A program made the position numbers and the translations under genes. Below are positions 26,806-36,435 of a stretch of DNA of 64,000 nt, in pieces; positions within the stretch are counted from its first letter, which is position 1, and the number at the start of each line of letters is the position of its first letter. The DNA comes from DATCHW01 sp963806045 (GTDB lineage: Bacteria > Bacteroidota > Ignavibacteria > Tepidaquicellales > Tepidaquicellaceae). Location of the stretch: contig CAWDWP010000004.1 in the NCBI GenBank assembly GCA_963806045.1, positions 288,313 through 352,312 on the forward strand, written 5' to 3'. The notes under the pieces were generated by a model that had not been told where the DNA came from, searched no databases, and was given only the letters and a program-made list of their open reading frames with translations.

Positions 26806-27519
26806 TTATTCTTCGATTAATGCTTTTTCAACATCATAACCTCTGGTCTTGGCATATGATAATAATTTTTGCTGAAGCATTTTTCTTCCTCTGTGTAGTC
26901 TGCTTCGAACAGTCCCAATAGGGCATTTTACGAAATCTGCAATTTCCTCATAACTCAATCCCTCTATATCGCAAAGAATAACCACAGTTTTAAAGTCATC
27001 CTGCATAGAATTTAATGCTTCTGTAAGTTCATCATCTAATAAGTTAGCAAAGACTTTCTCCTGAAGGTCATTAGAATCTAATTTATCTGATTTAATAGTC
27101 TCAAAAAAGTTTTCAATCTCATCATAATCAACTTTATTCGGTTGTTTCTGATTTTTTCGATAATTATTAATAAACAAATTTTTCATGATTCTGAAAAGCC
27201 AGGCTTTACAATTAGTTCCTTTTTCAAACTTATGGAAAAATCTGTAAGCTCTCAGGTATGTATCTTGTACTAAATCATCGGCATCAAGTTCATTCCCCGT
27301 CATTTTATAAGCATAGTTGTGCAAAAGGTTCATATGAGGCATAGCCTCCCTCTCGAATTCTTCTTTTTGTTTCAATAACTCTTCTTCTGATAGTTCGTCT
27401 TCTTCGTCAAATAAATCAGAATCAGTATCGAGATTTTCTTCAAGCGGTTCTTTAAGCTTAAGACTCTTCTTGTCCTTGGCTATTTTTCCCTGCTTTTTAT
27501 TCTTTTTGCTTTTAATCAT
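26806..27519 (-). CDS. ECF-type RNA polymerase sigma factor
   Basis: This 237-residue protein contains region 2 (DADDLVQDTYLRAYRFFHKFE, then KAWLFRIMKNLFINNYRK). Region 4 follows (LCDIEGLSYEEIADFVKCPI, then GTVRSRLHRGRKMLQQ), as in SigH/RpoE-like extracytoplasmic-function sigma factors. A feature of note is an N-terminal extension of about 65 residues: first lysine-rich, then strongly acidic (SDLFDEEDELSEEELLKQKE). No anti-sigma gene is adjacent. It is followed by two periplasmic thioredoxins and by dxr and rseP on the same strand, which hints at envelope or redox stress control, by inference only. Confidence 0.9.
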   Translation of the reverse strand: MIKSKKNKKQGKIAKDKKSLKLKEPLEENLDTDSDLFDEEDELSEEELLKQKEEFEREAMPHMNLLHNYAYKMTGNELDADDLVQDTYLRAYRFFHKFEKGTNCKAWLFRIMKNLFINNYRKNQKQPNKVDYDEIENFFETIKSDKLDSNDLQEKVFANLLDDELTEALNSMQDDFKTVVILCDIEGLSYEEIADFVKCPIGTVRSRLHRGRKMLQQKLLSYAKTRGYDVEKALIEE

Positions 27520-27695
27520 TCAATATTAATTAATAAACTACTCTTTATATATTTCTTAATCAAGGAATGAAATTTTGTATTTGAGTTAAGTAATTCATTA
27601 TATATAATAACTTCAATTAATTTATAGTATAAATTAAACTAAAGTAAGGTTCAAGAGGAATGATTTTAATGATAACTCTATCAAAAGTGGTTTTG

Positions 27696-27768
27696 GGCGA
27701 GTAGAGGGGCTCGAACCCTCGACCCTCAGAGCCACAATCTGATGCTCTGCCAACTGAGCTATACCCGC
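27696..27768 (-). tRNA. tRNA-His (anticodon GTG)
   Basis: The minus strand gives acceptor stem GCGGGTA / TACTCGC with one G-U pair, anticodon loop TTGTGGC (anticodon GTG) and T-arm GAGGG-TTCGAGC-CCCTC. The discriminator is C and a G lies at position -1 (27769), the extra G-1:C73 pair that identifies histidine tRNAs. CCA is not encoded. It is divergent from tRNA-Asn. Confidence 0.95.
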
Positions 27769-27914
27769 CATAATTCTTAAGTTATGCTTTTTATGATTTT
27801 TATTCAATGAATTTCTCAATGTACATTTTCCAAAAAATTGAGACATATCTTTATTAATTAAAATCCCAGCTTAAATTTTGTGAAACTATTTGAATCAACT
27901 GTTATATAATTCCA

Positions 27915-27945
27915 TTGCTTATTTTTGTGATTTAATATAAATTTG
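27915..27945 (+). promoter_or_regulatory. Bacteroidota-type promoter of tRNA-Asn
   Basis: TTG at 27915-27917 and TAAATTTG at 27938-27945 match the Bacteroidota housekeeping promoter (TTG, about 20 bases, TAnnTTTG). The spacing is 20 bases. Initiation would fall a few bases before the tRNA-Asn 5' end at 27955. Confidence 0.6.
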
Positions 27946-27954
27946 CACTATTCT

Positions 27955-28025
27955 TCGAAGATAGCTCAATGGTGGAGCATTCGGCTGTTAACCGAAGGGT
28001 TGGGGGTTCGAGTCCCCTCTTCGAG
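27955..28025 (+). tRNA. tRNA-Asn (anticodon GTT)
   Basis: This is a plus-strand tRNA with acceptor stem TCGAAGA / TCTTCGA, discriminator G, anticodon arm TTCGG-CTGTTAA-CCGAA (GTT) and T-loop TTCGAGT. The T-stem has five Gs on its 5' side but only four Cs on its 3' side, so one base seems to be missing around 28014-28017. That fits the indel cluster in this part of the window. A hairpin terminator follows. Confidence 0.9.
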
Positions 28026-28036
28026 CAAATAAATTT

Positions 28037-28057
28037 CCCCGTTATACGGGGTTTTTT
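28037..28057 (+). terminator. Rho-independent terminator after tRNA-Asn
   Basis: The stem CCCCG / CGGGG with loop TTATA is followed by a run of six Ts. It lies 11 bases after the tRNA-Asn 3' end and before the xseA start, so it separates the two transcripts at least in part. Confidence 0.8.
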
Positions 28058-28088
28058 ATTATATTTTCAAAGTAAATATATTGACGCT

Positions 28089-29289
28089 TTGGATATCTCG
28101 AATCCAATAAGTATATCTGAATTAAGTTCAAATATACAAGAAATATTAGAAGCCAGTTTTCCCTACATTTATGTAACAGGTGAAATCTCTAATTTTAAAC
28201 ATCAAATTTCATCAGGTCATTTTTATTTTGTATTAAAAGATAATCAGGCACAAATTTCTGCGATGATGTGGAAAACCCAGAAACAGATATTTAAATTTTA
28301 GACCGGTAGATGGAATGAAAGTTAATGTGAAGGGTAGAATTACATTGTATCCGCCTATGGGACGATATCAGATTGATGTTACTGATATGAGTATTCTGGG
28401 TGCCGGAGAGCTTTTTGCTGCATTAGAGAAGCTAAAGGAAAAATTGAGTAAGGAAGGTTTGTTTGAAGAAAAATATAAGATACCTATCGGACAGTTTCCG
28501 AGATTTCCGGAAAAAGTTGGAATAATTACGTCAGAAACAGGCGCTGTAATTAGCGATTTCAAAAAAATAGCATCAAAAAGATTTCCTCTATCTAGAATTT
28601 ATCTTTTCCCGGTTAATGTTCAGGGTGTCGGCGCAGCTGATGAAATTATCAACGCGATAAAATTTGCGAATGATTCAACCCTTGGATTACAGATTCTTGT
28701 TATTGCAAGGGGAGGAGGTTCGATTGAAGATCTATGGACTTTTAATGAAGAAAAATTGGCAAGATCTGTATTCGATTCTAAATTACCGGTTGTTAGCGCA
28801 ATCGGACATGAAGTGGATTATACTATTTGTGATTTTGTTGCAGATGTCAGAGCTTCTACTCCGTCAAATGCTGCTGAAATAATCTATCCTGATTTTGATG
28901 AAATTATTCAGAAATTAGATGATTTCAATTATGATTTTAGTGCTATTCTGAACAATAAAATTGAAACAATGGAAGACACTCTTGATTATATTTCAAATAA
29001 CTTTCATTTTAATAAACCGTTAAATATATTAAATAATTATAAGATAAGGTTAGATGAATATGAACGGAATATTCTAAATATGAAAAATGATAAATTTTAT
29101 AGACTAAATAACAAATTGGATAATCTGGAGAAATTACTTGATAGTTTTGGACCTGAGCAAACTTTAAAAAGGGGTTATTCATTTGTTTTAAAAGACGGAA
29201 AGTTAGTTAAAAGTAAAAAGTCATTGATAAAAGATGATGAAATCGATATAAACTTTTATGATGGTTCAGTTAATGCAGAAATTAAATAA
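28089..29289 (+). CDS. xseA: Exodeoxyribonuclease VII large subunit, frame broken near 28297
   Basis: The likely start is TTG 28089 (LDISNPISISELSSNIQEIL). The N-terminal OB-fold has VTGEISNFKHQISSGHFYFV, then a stop interrupts at QIFKF. One T too many in the TTTT at 28296-28299 explains it: without it the frame reads FKFRPVDGMKVNVKGRITLY, the normal XseA sequence, and continues through the catalytic region (GIITSETGAVISDF, ARGGGSIEDLW, AIGHEVDYTICDFVADVRA). The repaired protein is about 399 residues. With XseB it digests single-stranded DNA to oligonucleotides. xseB starts two bases after its stop. Confidence 0.92.
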
Positions 29290-29291
29290 TA

Positions 29292-29507
29292 ATGGTTAAA
29301 AAAAAACAAGATTCAAATACATTTGAATATAATTTCAAAAAACTAGAAGATATTCTTTCAAAGTTTGAGAATTCAATTGAAGAATCTTCCCTTGACGAAA
29401 TTCTTGAGAACTATCAGGAAGGATTAAAATTATTAAAAATTTGCAGAGACAAACTGAAGGATGCTGAGTTGAAGATTGAAAAAATTAATATGGAATCAAA
29501 AAATTAA
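29292..29507 (+). CDS. xseB: Exodeoxyribonuclease VII small subunit
   Basis: This 71-residue acidic helical protein has the XseB pattern: FEYNFKKLEDILSKFENS, then a SLDEILENYQEGLKLLKICRD-type second helix. It binds XseA in several copies to form the nuclease. It lies two bases after xseA and 20 bases before dxs, a common gene order (xseA-xseB-dxs). Confidence 0.93.
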   Translation: MVKKKQDSNTFEYNFKKLEDILSKFENSIEESSLDEILENYQEGLKLLKICRDKLKDAELKIEKINMESKN

Positions 29508-29527
29508 TCTTTTAAATTTTTTTTTAA

Positions 29528-31444
29528 ATGAAAGAAAATATTTTTAAATTAGAAGATACAAAATTTCTCAAAAATGTAAATTTTCCAAATGATTTAAGGA
29601 AATTAAATCTTTCTGATTTACGGGTATTGTCTGATGAAGTCAGGGAATATCTGATTGATACAATCTCCCAAATTGGCGGGCATTTGGGTGCATCATTAGG
29701 TGTCGTTGAACTCACTTTAGCATTGCATTATGTTTTTAATACACCTGTGGATAAATTAATCTGGGATGTTGGACACCAGGGTTATATTCATAAAATTATT
29801 ACCGGAAGGCGGGATCTGTTAAAAACCATCAGACAAAAAAATGGAATTAGTGGATTTTTGAAAATATCTGAAAGTGAATATGATGCATTTGGGGCAGGTC
29901 ACGCATCAACATCATTATCTTCAGCATTAGGAATTGCGACAGCAAGAGATTTTCAAAATAAAAATTATAAAGTAATTGCCGTTATTGGTGATGGCTCTAT
30001 GACGGGTGGTATGGCATATGAAGCGATGAATAATATTGGTTTACTGAAAAAAGATATTATCGTTATTCTCAATGACAATAAGATGTCCATTGCCCCCAAT
30101 AACTGGAGTTTTCAAAATTATTTTAATGAACTTCTAACTAGTGAAACATACAATAAGATCCGATCAAAAGTTTGGGATTTGACCGGTAAATTCGAAAAGA
30201 GAAGCGACAGGATCAGAAATTTAGCATCAAAAATTGAAGGCGGAATAAAAGGTGTTCTTACACCGGGAATGATGTTTGAAGCCATTGGTTTCAGGTATTT
30301 CGGTCCATTAAATGGGCATAATGTGGTTAATCTTGTAAAAACATTCGATGAGATAAAGAAAATGACCGGTCCTGTTTTAATTCATGTCTTTACTGAAAAA
30401 GGAAAAGGACCTTCCTATGCAAATACACATTATCAAAAGTTACATGCTCTGAATCCTTTCGATAAAACGACAGGTATTGAGTATAAAAAATCTACAAAAC
30501 CTTCATTTACAAAAATATTTGGTGAAGCATTAGTTGATTTAGCCAAAGACAATAATAAAATAATTGGTGTTAATGCAGCTATGCCGGACGGAACGGGACT
30601 TAATTTCTTACAAAAAGCATTTCCTTCACGATACTTTGATGTAGGAATCGCTGAACAGCATGCTGTTACATTTTGTGCCGGATTAGCTACTGAAGGATTC
30701 ACCCCCGTCGCCGCAATATATTCAAGTTTCCTGCAGCGGGCATTTGATCAGATAATACATGATGTTGCATTACAAAAATTACCTGTTGTTTTTGTACTGG
30801 ATAGAAGCGGATTGGTTGGTGCAGACGGTCCCACTCATCACGGAGCTTTTGACCTGTCATATTTACGATTAATTCCTAATATGGTGATTATGTCTCCGAA
30901 AGATGAAAATGAATTAAGAAATATGTTATACACATGTGTAGAATATAAACGTGGTCCTATTGCTTTGAGATATCCAAGAGGGGAAGCATTGGGAGTTGAA
31001 TTAGGTAGATTCGAAAAACTGGAAATTGGAAAAGGTGAAATTGTTAAAGAAGGAAAAGATATTGTCATTTTATCTATAGGAAACATGGTTGAATATTCAA
31101 TGCACGCCGCAGAAAAATTGATGGGAAAAGGAATAAATGCAGAAATTATAAATATGAGATTTGTGAAACCACTGGATACAGAATTATTAAGGAACGTATT
31201 TGCAAGATTTAAAAAAATTATTACCATTGAAGATAATTCAATAATAGGTGGATTCGGAAGTGCAGTTTCGGAATTCGCTGTTCAATACGGCTTTAAGAAT
31301 GATATTCTCCTGCATGGTTTACCGGATAAATTTATTGAACACGGGAAACCGGATGAATTGTATTCTATGCTTAGAATGGATAGCAATGGCATTGCAGATA
31401 TTGCCGAGGAATTCTTAAAGACCAAAATAGAAATTAAGATTTGA
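29528..31444 (+). CDS. dxs: 1-deoxy-D-xylulose-5-phosphate synthase
   Basis: This 638-residue protein has an N-terminal thiamine-diphosphate domain (WDVGHQGYIHKIITGR; the GDGSMTGGMAYEAMNN metal and cofactor site). The pyrimidine-binding domain contains DVGIAEQHAVTFCAGLA and DRSGLVGADGPTHHGAFDL. The transketolase C-terminal domain follows. It condenses pyruvate and glyceraldehyde 3-phosphate to DXP, feeding both the MEP pathway (dxr at 24-25 kb) and thiamine/pyridoxal routes. The stop shares one base with the miaB start (TGATG), implying translational coupling. Full length, no frame problem. Confidence 0.97.
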   Translation: MKENIFKLEDTKFLKNVNFPNDLRKLNLSDLRVLSDEVREYLIDTISQIGGHLGASLGVVELTLALHYVFNTPVDKLIWDVGHQGYIHKIITGRRDLLKTIRQKNGISGFLKISESEYDAFGAGHASTSLSSALGIATARDFQNKNYKVIAVIGDGSMTGGMAYEAMNNIGLLKKDIIVILNDNKMSIAPNNWSFQNYFNELLTSETYNKIRSKVWDLTGKFEKRSDRIRNLASKIEGGIKGVLTPGMMFEAIGFRYFGPLNGHNVVNLVKTFDEIKKMTGPVLIHVFTEKGKGPSYANTHYQKLHALNPFDKTTGIEYKKSTKPSFTKIFGEALVDLAKDNNKIIGVNAAMPDGTGLNFLQKAFPSRYFDVGIAEQHAVTFCAGLATEGFTPVAAIYSSFLQRAFDQIIHDVALQKLPVVFVLDRSGLVGADGPTHHGAFDLSYLRLIPNMVIMSPKDENELRNMLYTCVEYKRGPIALRYPRGEALGVELGRFEKLEIGKGEIVKEGKDIVILSIGNMVEYSMHAAEKLMGKGINAEIINMRFVKPLDTELLRNVFARFKKIITIEDNSIIGGFGSAVSEFAVQYGFKNDILLHGLPDKFIEHGKPDELYSMLRMDSNGIADIAEEFLKTKIEIKI

Positions 31445-32832
31445 TGTTCGAAAACCTGATTTTAAATAACATACCCGGGAAGAAACCTAATTATAATAAA
31501 TCGAATAACCATAGAAAGGTTTATATCGAAACCTATGGTTGCCAGATGAATTTGTCCGATACAGAAATTATATTGAGTGTAATGAGTGACTTTGGATTTA
31601 ATGAAACAAATATAATCGAAGAATCTGATGTAATATTGCTTAATACTTGTAGTGTGCGCGATAATGCAGAAAAAAGAATTTATAATCGCTTAACTCATCT
31701 GAAAAAATTTAAGAAAGATAATCCTGAATTGGTAATCGGTATTCTTGGTTGTATGGCTGAACGATTAAGAAACGATTTACTTGAGAAATATAAGATTGTA
31801 GATGTTATAATTGGTCCCGATGAATACAGAAAACTTCCTTCAATAATCGAGAATACATTTGAAACCGGTGAAAAAGGAATAGCAACTAAACTTTCTAAAA
31901 TTGAAACATATGATGACATAAAACCGGTTCGAAAAAATGGAGTTACAGCATGGGTGACTGTTATGAGAGGGTGTGATAAATTCTGTTCATTTTGTGTTGT
32001 ACCTTTCACGAGGGGAAGAGAAAGAAGCAGAAAACTGGAAAATATAATAATAGAAATAAAAGAATTAGAACAAAATGGTGTTAAAGATATCTGGCTTCTC
32101 GGACAAAATGTTAACTCGTATTCAGATGGTAATTTTGACTTCGCAGACTTATTAAAGAATTGTGCAGAAGCTGTTCCTTCTGTCAGAATAAGATTTATAA
32201 CATCTCATCCGTATGATTTATCAAATAAATTACTGGAAACAATTTGCTCATTTAAGAATATCTCGAAATATATTCATTTGCCGGTTCAATCCGGATCCGA
32301 TAGAATATTAAAACTAATGAACAGGTTGTATTCAATAGACCAATACTTAAAAATTATTGAGTATGCAAGGAAATTAATGCCAACTATAGGCTTATCTACA
32401 GATATCATAACCGGATTTCCTACAGAAACTGAAGAAGATCACAACATGACGTTAGCTCTGATGAAGGAAGTTAAATATGACAGTGCTTTTATGTTTGCAT
32501 ATTCTCCCAGAGAAAATACAAAGTCATTTTCTATGATTGATGATGTTAATTCAGAAATGAAAAAAAGACGACTCGAAGAAATCATAGGATTGCAAAGAAA
32601 AATCTCCATACAAGTAAATTCAGTACTAATTGGGCAAACAAAAGAAATATTGTTGGAAAGTTTCAGCAAAAAATCCACCGATTATTTGATGGGCAGAACT
32701 GATTGCAATAAATCCACAATTGTTCCTAAATATGATATTACCCTCAAAAAGGAATATAAAATTGGAGATGTTTTAGAAGTTAAAATAATCAAAGCAAATT
32801 CCGCAACTTTATTCGGAGAATATATTAATTAA
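31444..32832 (+). CDS. miaB: tRNA-2-methylthio-N6-dimethylallyladenosine synthase
   Basis: This protein of about 462 residues has the UPF0004 domain with three cysteines for one iron-sulfur cluster (TYGCQMN, NTCSVRDNAEKR, GCMAER). A radical-SAM domain follows with CDKFCSFC and the DIWLLGQNVNSY-type segment, then a C-terminal TRAM domain (about 400-460). It adds a methylthio group to position 37 of tRNAs that read UNN codons, using S-adenosylmethionine. I chose ATG 31444 over the TTG one codon upstream. The next gene starts one base after its stop codon. Confidence 0.95.
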   Translation: MFENLILNNIPGKKPNYNKSNNHRKVYIETYGCQMNLSDTEIILSVMSDFGFNETNIIEESDVILLNTCSVRDNAEKRIYNRLTHLKKFKKDNPELVIGILGCMAERLRNDLLEKYKIVDVIIGPDEYRKLPSIIENTFETGEKGIATKLSKIETYDDIKPVRKNGVTAWVTVMRGCDKFCSFCVVPFTRGRERSRKLENIIIEIKELEQNGVKDIWLLGQNVNSYSDGNFDFADLLKNCAEAVPSVRIRFITSHPYDLSNKLLETICSFKNISKYIHLPVQSGSDRILKLMNRLYSIDQYLKIIEYARKLMPTIGLSTDIITGFPTETEEDHNMTLALMKEVKYDSAFMFAYSPRENTKSFSMIDDVNSEMKKRRLEEIIGLQRKISIQVNSVLIGQTKEILLESFSKKSTDYLMGRTDCNKSTIVPKYDITLKKEYKIGDVLEVKIIKANSATLFGEYIN

Positions 32833-32833
32833 T

Positions 32834-33715
32834 ATGGCTGATAGTATTAGTTTGTTCCTTTTCGCGATACTTCAAAAAATTATTGGAGTTTTTCCACTTA
32901 TATTTGTTCAGCGGTGTGGAAAACTTACAGGTCTGTTTTTTTTTATCTAATTCCCATCCGAAGGAAAATAGCTTTTCATAATTTGAATATTTGTTTTCCC
33001 GAAAAAAATACAGAATGGAAAAAACAAATTGTCAAAAAGAATTATATAAATATATTTATTAATCTTTTCGAATTCTTTTATCTTGGGAAACTGAATAAGT
33101 CGAATATCAGGAAATATATAAGTTTTAATGGTGAAGTTGATGAAAATGTTTTTCTTAACAAGGAGAAACTTAGATTTTTCATAAGTGGTCATTTCTCAAA
33201 CTGGGAATTATCGGCTTTCTCTTTCCCTTTGCTCTTTAATGAAGGATTAGACATCGTCGTTAAAACTCAGGCAAATCATAGAATCGATGATAAAATAAAT
33301 GAGTTAAGAAAACAATCAGGTAATGAAGTAATTCATATGGGGCAATCGTTACGAGAGATATTTGGAAAAATAAAAAACAAAGGAATAATATGTTTTCTAA
33401 TTGATCAGTCTGCTCATTCCGAATATTCTGTTTATGCTGAATTTTTTGGCAAAAAAGTAGCATCTTTTGCAGGACCTGCAAAATTAGCATTAAAATTTAG
33501 ACCGATTCTTCTATCCGGTCTTAATATAAGAAAAGATAATTATCAATATGAAGTTATAACGAAAGAAATAAAGTATGATGATTTGGTAGAATCGAATGGA
33601 TAATAATATAGTTGAACTTACAAATCGAATGCAAAAGCATCTTGAAGAAGTGATAAGAATATATCCTGACCAATGGCTATGGTTTCATAAAAGATTTAAA
33701 TACACGAAGGAATAA
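32834..33715 (+). CDS. Lipid A biosynthesis acyltransferase (LpxL/HtrB family), frame broken twice
   Basis: ATG 32834 opens MADSISLFLFAILQKIIGVF and reaches a run of nine Ts (32936-32944), where the frame breaks. The next frame gives FYLIPIRRKIAFHNLNICFP and the catalytic HFSNWE (the H-x4-D/E motif), then breaks again near 33601. The third part supplies the family's normal end: VELTNRMQKHLEEVIRIYPD followed by QWLWFHKRFK. Repaired length is about 293 residues, typical of LpxL. The enzyme transfers a secondary acyl chain from acyl-ACP to lipid A at the inner membrane. lpxK and lpxB are encoded 5-8 kb away; the neighbouring glycosyltransferase also fits LPS synthesis. Confidence 0.87.
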
Positions 33716-33718
33716 CAT

Positions 33719-34744
33719 ATGACGAAAAATATTTTGATTATTCAAACAGCTTTTATTGGTGATGTGATTTTGACTATACCTTTAGTACATGTTTTAAAAA
33801 AGCATATTCCGGATTCGTTGATTGACTTTCTATGTATTCCAAAAACAAAAGATTTATTAGAAAATAATCCAAATATTTCAAATATTATAGTTTATGATAA
33901 ACATAATTCAGGTGAAATTTCGGGGTTAAAAGATATTTATTCGATTTTAAAAAAGAAAAATTATGATATCATAATTTCGCCTCACAGGTCTTTTCGAAGT
34001 TCATTCTTAGCTTATTTCTCCGGTTGTAAATTGACTATAGGATTTAATACAGCTGCGTTAAGTATTCTCTATAAAAAAACGGTTAACTATATTAAAAATA
34101 TACACGAAATACAGCGAAATTTAAAGTTGCTTGAACCTCTCGGGATTATTGAAAACTCCATTATTAGACCAGATTTTTATATTTCAGATGAAAAAATAGA
34201 AAAAATTGATAAAACATTATCCGAAAATAAAATTGGAAAAAACGATAAATTTATTATTGCAGCCCCGGGATCGGTTTGGTTCACAAAGCGATTTCCTTAC
34301 GAGAAATTCTCAGAAGTATTTAATTTATTAAAACATCAAGATTTAAAAGTTTTCTTGATTGGAAGTGAGGATGATATTGAATTATGCAATAATATAATTT
34401 CGATTTCTGAAAACAAAAATTTAATTAATATCTCCGGAAAATTAACATTATTGGAAACAGTCGAACTTATAAAAAGATCAAGTTTATTATTAACTAATGA
34501 TTCCGCTCCATTACATATGGCAAATGCCGTCGGAACCAGGGTGATTGCTTTATTTGGTGCTACTATTCCGGGATTTGGATTCTTCCCTTATGGTGAAAAT
34601 GATAAAATTATTGAAATAAATGGACTTAAATGCCGTCCTTGTAGAATTCATGGCGGGAATAAATGTCCGATAAGAACTTTCGACTGTATGAATAAAATTT
34701 CAGAGCAATTAATTTCGAACGCAATTATAGAAAGCTTATTTTAA
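33719..34744 (+). CDS. Family 9 glycosyltransferase (LPS heptosyltransferase-like)
   Basis: This 341-residue protein begins with ILIIQTAFIGDVILTIPLVH, the N-terminal GT9 motif. It contains the nucleotide-binding region of the second Rossmann fold (AAPGSVWFTKRFPYEKF; NDSAPLHMANAVGTRVIALFGA). WaaF/WaaC-type enzymes add heptose or related sugars to the LPS core. The C-terminal cysteines (LKCRPCRIHGGNKCPIRTFDC) are typical of the WaaF-like branch. It starts three bases after the acyltransferase stop, suggesting coupling, and its end overlaps the convergent ribE gene by nine bases. Confidence 0.9.
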   Translation: MTKNILIIQTAFIGDVILTIPLVHVLKKHIPDSLIDFLCIPKTKDLLENNPNISNIIVYDKHNSGEISGLKDIYSILKKKNYDIIISPHRSFRSSFLAYFSGCKLTIGFNTAALSILYKKTVNYIKNIHEIQRNLKLLEPLGIIENSIIRPDFYISDEKIEKIDKTLSENKIGKNDKFIIAAPGSVWFTKRFPYEKFSEVFNLLKHQDLKVFLIGSEDDIELCNNIISISENKNLINISGKLTLLETVELIKRSSLLLTNDSAPLHMANAVGTRVIALFGATIPGFGFFPYGENDKIIEINGLKCRPCRIHGGNKCPIRTFDCMNKISEQLISNAIIESLF

Positions 34745-35353
34745 ATCCTTTTTCAATACCCGTTTTACATATTTCCCTAACATATCAAATTCGAGATTCA
34801 CTTTATCTTCTGGTTTCAAATATTTAAAGTTTGTAACGTTAAATGTATGAGGTATTATTGATACTTTTATGATTATTTCTTTTTTCGATTCGCTAATAAT
34901 ATCTGCAATTGTTAAAGATATTCCATTTACCGCAATTGAACCTACATAAATGATATTATCGCGGAAAACTGATGGAAACTTTATAAAATATTCCCAGCTA
35001 TCCTCCAATTTAATTATTTTTGATACAATTCCGGTTGTGTCCACGTGTCCCTGAACAATATGACCATCCAGTGTCGCATTCATTACCATCGGTTTTTCGA
35101 GATTCACATAACTTCCTTTTCTTAAGTCACCCAAATTTGTTTTTGACAAGGACTCTTTAATTGTTGTAAAATTGAAACAATTAACTTCAATGTTTTCGAT
35201 GGTCATACAAGCACCATTAATAGCCATGCTTTGTCCTGTTATATTCTTTTTTAAATAATTATTTTGAGTTGTTACTACAGAAAATTTTATGCTGTCGCCA
35301 AATGGAAGAATTGACACTACTTTTCCCATATCTGTAACAATACCTGTAAACAT
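34736..35353 (-). CDS. ribE: Riboflavin synthase alpha subunit
   Basis: This 205-residue protein starts with MFTGIVTDMGKV and contains two repeated lumazine-binding barrels, each with a G-AINGACMT or GSIAVNGISLT core segment. It also has the family's DGHIVQGHVDTTG. It converts two lumazine molecules to riboflavin and a pyrimidine in the cytoplasm. It lies four bases after ribD and converges on the glycosyltransferase gene with a nine-base overlap. ribAB and ribH are not in the window. Confidence 0.95.
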   Translation of the reverse strand: MFTGIVTDMGKVVSILPFGDSIKFSVVTTQNNYLKKNITGQSMAINGACMTIENIEVNCFNFTTIKESLSKTNLGDLRKGSYVNLEKPMVMNATLDGHIVQGHVDTTGIVSKIIKLEDSWEYFIKFPSVFRDNIIYVGSIAVNGISLTIADIISESKKEIIIKVSIIPHTFNVTNFKYLKPEDKVNLEFDMLGKYVKRVLKKDLK

Positions 35354-35357
35354 AATT

Positions 35358-36434
35358 TTATTTTGATTTTGTGTTATATAATATTAAATCTTTATTGTTC
35401 GAGATTATTTCTTTTAAGATTAATTTTTTTGAATATTTTAAATTATTTATATTATAACCCTCAAATGAAGAAATCCCATTTCCTATTATTATAGGTGCTA
35501 TCACGAAATAAATATCGTCAAACAAATCATATTTTATAAATTGAGAAAATAAATTAGCGCCCCCCTCAACAAGAACACTTGAAATATTGTTCTTATAAAA
35601 GTAGTTTAAAATATCCGGTAAATATATTTTACCATTACGTTCTTTAAAATAAATTGTATTTATATGTTTTTCTTTCCTATACTTTTCCGAAGCCAATCTA
35701 TAAGTAAAAGTTTTATATTTGTCCGTAAACATTTTAAGCTTCGAATCCAGGTCGACTCGCCTGTCAATCACAAATCTTTTCGGGTTAATCTTCGAAATGC
35801 CATGATTTGTTAACACCGGATTATCAATTTTAGCTGTATTTTTCCCAATTAAAATTGCATCATATTTTGACCTTAGATTATAAACAAAATCCCTTGAAAT
35901 ATCAGATGTTATCCATTTTGATTTGAAATTGTTTAATGCAATTTTTCCGTCAATACTTTGAGCAACTTTCAACGTTATATATGGCAACTTTTTCGTAATA
36001 TATTTAATAAAAAATCTGTTTATTCCTTTACTTTCTACAGGCAGAATATTTTCAGTTACCTCAATGCCGTTTTTTTTAAGTATTATTATACCTTTTCCTT
36101 TTACCAGAGGATTAGGGTCTCTGATGCCGACATAAACCTTTTTAATCTTGTTTTTAATGATTAATTCGGTACATGGAGGAGTTTTACCGTAATGCGAGCA
36201 AGGTTCGAGATTAACAAACAAAGAACTTCCTTTTAAATCATATCCTTTTGATAAAGCATACTGAATAGCATTAACTTCTGCGTGAGGTCCTCCAAAATAT
36301 TTGTGATAACCTTTACCTATGACCTGATTGTCTTTTATGATGATACAACCTACTAAAGGATTCGGAGAAACTGATGTTCTTCCTTTTTCAGCTAATTTAA
36401 GACACTCGTTCATTATTAATTCTTCTTTATTCAT
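35358..36434 (-). CDS. ribD: Bifunctional riboflavin deaminase/reductase
   Basis: This 358-residue protein has an N-terminal deaminase domain with the zinc site HAEVNAI and PCSHYGKTPPC. A C-terminal reductase domain starts near residue 145 (LPYITLKVAQSIDGKIAL; VEGGANLFSQFI). It carries out the two steps that turn the GTP-derived pyrimidine into its ribitylamino form. It is followed four bases later by ribE, and it begins one base after the repaired glycosyltransferase gene ends, all on the minus strand. Confidence 0.95.
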   Translation of the reverse strand: MNKEELIMNECLKLAEKGRTSVSPNPLVGCIIIKDNQVIGKGYHKYFGGPHAEVNAIQYALSKGYDLKGSSLFVNLEPCSHYGKTPPCTELIIKNKIKKVYVGIRDPNPLVKGKGIIILKKNGIEVTENILPVESKGINRFFIKYITKKLPYITLKVAQSIDGKIALNNFKSKWITSDISRDFVYNLRSKYDAILIGKNTAKIDNPVLTNHGISKINPKRFVIDRRVDLDSKLKMFTDKYKTFTYRLASEKYRKEKHINTIYFKERNGKIYLPDILNYFYKNNISSVLVEGGANLFSQFIKYDLFDDIYFVIAPIIIGNGISSFEGYNINNLKYSKKLILKEIISNNKDLILYNTKSK

Positions 36435-36435
36435 C

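Noticed and set aside
27634..27846. Minus-strand frame of 70 codons
   Set aside because: It reads through tRNA-His and has no recognisable protein features.
32936..32944. Transcriptional slippage at the nine-T run in the acyltransferase gene
   Set aside because: Slippage could in principle rescue this one gene, but the same gene has a second break not in a homopolymer, and neighbouring genes are broken at mixed sites.
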